DNA of 7,572 nucleotides from Spirochaetaceae bacterium. Lineage in GTDB: Bacteria > Spirochaetota > Spirochaetia > Treponematales > Breznakiellaceae. Position numbers and translations under genes: made by a program. Numbering within the stretch: position 1 is the first letter of the stretch; each line of letters starts with the position of its first letter. Location: NCBI GenBank assembly GCA_031265025.1, contig JAISDF010000126.1, positions 1 through 7,572 of the forward strand, written 5' to 3'. Below the pieces are notes generated by a model. That model was not told the DNA's origin, searched no databases, and worked only from the letters and a program-made list of their open reading frames with translations. Positions 7,395 to 7,572 of this stretch are shown here, piece after piece.

Positions 7395-7503
7395 GCCTTC
7401 CCCCACACATTCCGTGATTGGGTATTCTACAAAAATCAGCGGAACTGTGCAAGAGGGCGGTCCGGCGCTTGCGGATAAGGCTTGCATAGGGTAAGGTATA
7501 CCC
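7395..7503. promoter_or_regulatory. Divergent intergenic region between ilvN and an outward gene
   Basis: These 109 nt separate the start of ilvN (minus) from the plus-strand ATG at 7504. They hold the candidate ilvN promoter, the ilvN Shine-Dalgarno, and a plus-strand AAGG Shine-Dalgarno 7 nt before the ATG at 7504. An 8-bp perfect palindrome, GGTATACC, lies at 7495-7502, just before that ATG. The hexamer GCTTGC occurs twice within about 20 nt nearby (from 7467 and 7480). I could not find a convincing plus-strand promoter. I see no leader peptide or T-box. Confidence 0.6.
7424..7452 (-). promoter_or_regulatory. Candidate sigma-70-type promoter of the ilvN operon
   Basis: On the minus strand, TTGCAC (7452-7447) is followed by 17 nt and TAGAAT (7429-7424). 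The -10 matches the consensus at 5 of 6 positions and the -35 at only 3 of 6, with ideal spacing. Transcription would begin near 7416-7418, leaving a 5' leader of about 22-24 nt before the ilvN ATG. That is too short for a leader-peptide attenuator. Regulation would then have to act at this promoter or further downstream. Confidence 0.45.
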
Positions 7504-7572
7504 ATGCGGAAGGCGATATTCCCGCGTTTTGCGGGTCTTCTCCTGGTATATTCACTAATTCTCACCGTCCTG
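7504..7572 (+). CDS. Start of a divergent gene, probable membrane-anchored or exported protein (partial)
   Basis: An ATG at 7504 opens a frame that stays open for all 23 codons to the window edge. The peptide begins MRKAIFPRFAGLLLVYSLIL: a short basic start followed by a hydrophobic run of about 14 residues, as in a signal peptide or an N-terminal transmembrane anchor. An AAGG Shine-Dalgarno lies 7 nt upstream. It faces away from ilvN, so it is not part of the branched-chain operon. I do not recognise the family from this fragment, and no function can be assigned. The main alternative is a chance open frame, but the basic-hydrophobic pattern and the Shine-Dalgarno argue for a real gene. Confidence 0.6.
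   Translation, partial: MRKAIFPRFAGLLLVYSLILTVL

Noticed and set aside
7018..7494. A 158-codon plus-strand frame opposite ilvN
   Set aside because: It is antisense to IlvN, low in complexity and Ser/Thr-rich, and it would end just before the better-supported plus-strand start at 7504.
7521..7535. CCCGC / GCGGG inverted repeat
   Set aside because: It has only 5 bp, lies inside the divergent coding sequence and has no following T-run, so it is not a convincing terminator.
7395..7565. N-terminal extension of ilvN to the GTG at 7565
   Set aside because: The extra 57 residues do not resemble the family, they would cover the candidate promoter and the divergent gene start, and the ATG at 7394 gives the normal IlvN N-terminus.
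1..7572. Mobile elements, CRISPR arrays, tRNA genes or a new defence-like system
   Set aside because: No transposase, repeat-spacer pattern or tRNA-like fold was seen. The window is filled by core biosynthetic genes with short gaps.

Overview
The window is most of a branched-chain amino acid biosynthesis operon read from the minus strand. In transcription order, from the right end to the left, it holds ilvN, ilvC, leuA, cimA, leuB and ilvD. The ilvD gene runs off the left edge. At the far right, a second gene starts on the plus strand and reads outward. Only its first 23 codons are visible, and they encode a short basic start followed by a hydrophobic segment.

Layout: 7504-7572 is the start of the divergent gene. 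7395-7503 is the divergent intergenic region, with a candidate sigma-70-type promoter for ilvN. 6876-7394 is ilvN. 6783-6875 is a 93-nt gap with a perfect 9-bp hairpin directly beside the ilvC Shine-Dalgarno and a second, weaker structured segment. 5778-6782 is ilvC and 4216-5757 is leuA. 2532-4208 is cimA, 7 nt after leuA. 1399-2535 is leuB, whose ATG overlaps the cimA stop. 1-1370 is partial ilvD. The tight spacing from ilvC onward implies one polycistronic mRNA.

How the genes work together: CimA makes (R)-citramalate from pyruvate and acetyl-CoA. LeuB, with an isomerase (LeuCD) not present here, turns it into 2-oxobutyrate, so isoleucine can be made without threonine deaminase. Acetohydroxyacid synthase (regulatory subunit IlvN here, catalytic IlvB not in the window), IlvC and IlvD then supply the common steps to valine and isoleucine. 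LeuA and LeuB, again with LeuCD, extend 2-ketoisovalerate to the leucine precursor. A branched-chain aminotransferase, ilvB, leuC, leuD and ilvA are not visible. Some of these may lie beyond the left edge, downstream of ilvD.

Organism: a bacterium with GC-rich coding sequence and strong Shine-Dalgarno sites. The IlvD type, the long CimA and the short class I IlvC fit anaerobic lineages such as spirochaetes, Clostridia or Deltaproteobacteria. A free-living or gut treponeme-like spirochaete is a guess only. Apart from the divergent fragment, the genes are ordinary and well recognised. I see no mobile element, CRISPR array, tRNA, rRNA or new defence-like system.
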